A stretch of DNA of 58,953 bases from Cryobacterium sp. MP_M3 (lineage in GTDB: Bacteria > Actinomycetota > Actinomycetes > Actinomycetales > Microbacteriaceae), in assembly GCF_015752155.1 (NCBI RefSeq), contig NZ_JADOVI010000018.1, positions 1-58,953 of the forward strand, written 5' to 3'. The position numbers and the translations under genes were made by a program. How positions within the stretch are numbered: the stretch's first letter is position 1; each line of letters begins with the position of its first letter. The notes beneath the pieces are model-generated. The model had not been told where the DNA came from, searched no databases, and worked only from the letters and a program-made list of their open reading frames with translations. Below, piece by piece: positions 58,718 through 58,953 of this stretch.

Positions 58718-58876
58718 TCGGAGTAGTCCCTCGAACATGTTTCGTCGCACAGGGTCTGACCGAAGAAGGCGTAGAAGGTTTCGGGGTCGATCCAGCCGGG
58801 GGCGAGCGGGTCGTTTGCGAGTCCCGCAATCTCCGCGTTTGTGGTTCCTGTGGCGTTCCGGAATTTGTCAAGGTGG
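58714..58876 (-). pseudogene. 3' fragment of a gene cut by an insertion sequence
   Basis: In frame FRNATGTTNAEIAGLANDPL and WIDPETFYAFFGQTLCDETC lead to a stop that overlaps the start of the next gene, so this is a coding remnant. Upstream it runs into TGGCCTCATCCACCTTGACA, which looks like the terminal repeat of an insertion sequence, and then another stop-ended frame. The N-terminal part of the gene is not in the window. Confidence 0.5.
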
Positions 58877-58893
58877 ATGAGGCCAGCGTGAGT

Positions 58894-58953
58894 TTAGGCG
58901 GCTAGTTTCGGTTCGCTTTCTTGTGCTTCGGTGGGCTTGTTGATCCAGGCCGC
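58894..58953 (-). CDS. Partial CDS, probable transposase C-terminus
   Basis: Twenty codons ending AAWINKPTEAQESEPKLAA at a TAA. The frame runs off the window edge. Position directly beside a terminal-repeat-like sequence suggests the end of an insertion-sequence transposase; the family is not identified. Confidence 0.4.
   Translation of the reverse strand, partial: AAWINKPTEAQESEPKLAA

Noticed and set aside
1..58953. CRISPR array, tRNA or rRNA genes
   Set aside because: No regularly spaced direct repeats with unique spacers and no recognisable tRNA or rRNA sequence were seen on reading; a tRNA scan was not possible.

Overview
The window looks like most of a conjugative plasmid (or plasmid-like element) from a high-GC Gram-positive actinobacterium. 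Gene content and protein style (SCO6880-type transfer protein, DUF4913, actinobacterial relaxase, NrdH-like redoxins, PadR and TetR regulators with leaderless-looking promoters) suggest Micrococcales, perhaps Microbacteriaceae; the genus is not resolved. No rRNA, tRNA or CRISPR array was found.

Layout. (1) 1-12.0 kb: type IV secretion/conjugation locus, divergently arranged around an HTH regulator. It holds an M23 hydrolase, a lipoprotein, a ParA-like ATPase, a VirB2/TrbC-like pilin candidate, TrbL/VirB6, an SCO6880 protein, a VirB4 ATPase, a VirD4/TraG coupling protein and a DUF4913 protein. (2) 12-16 kb: small secreted or membrane proteins, with two paralogous lipoproteins. (3) 16.4-20.8 kb: relaxase, MobC-like accessory protein, a candidate oriT and small genes. 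(4) 20.8-23.2 kb: one minus-strand operon with a VbhA-like antitoxin, a Fic toxin, a serine recombinase and a 170-aa protein. The Fic toxin and the 170-aa protein carry the same C-terminal tail as the relaxase, which suggests they are substrates of the conjugation machine. (5) 23-31.5 kb: SRAP protein, MmeI-like restriction-modification enzyme, membrane protein, two tiny paralogous ORFs and a helicase-nuclease. (6) 31.5-35.7 kb: a serine recombinase with a res site, followed by a TIGR04255/HTH/unknown operon and a GNAT gene, separated by related 26-bp recombination-site-like sequences. (7) 35.7-46.3 kb: cargo including signal peptidase I, LysM lipoprotein, acetyltransferase, two alpha/beta hydrolases, PadR and TetR regulators and an SDR dehydrogenase. 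(8) 46.5-58.9 kb: plasmid maintenance: coiled-coil KfrA-like protein, SSB, NrdH, ParA with a small partner, ParB, DUF3846 and DUF3560 proteins, and a primase-type replication protein. A gene at the right edge appears cut by an insertion sequence.

Two features of the maintenance region stand out. Five ~140-bp copies of a structured element lie directly 5' of minus-strand genes; their closing stems and a predicted pseudoknot change in compensatory fashion, which points to a structured RNA. At least three neighbouring genes are followed by a twin hairpin, so this region looks modular: RNA element, gene, twin hairpin.

The most interesting hypotheses are (a) a Fic toxin-antitoxin delivered by a conjugative T4SS through a tail shared with the relaxase, (b) the multi-copy structured RNA family, and (c) a serine-recombinase-linked cassette array. 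All are inferred from reading the sequence; no searches or folding programs were run.
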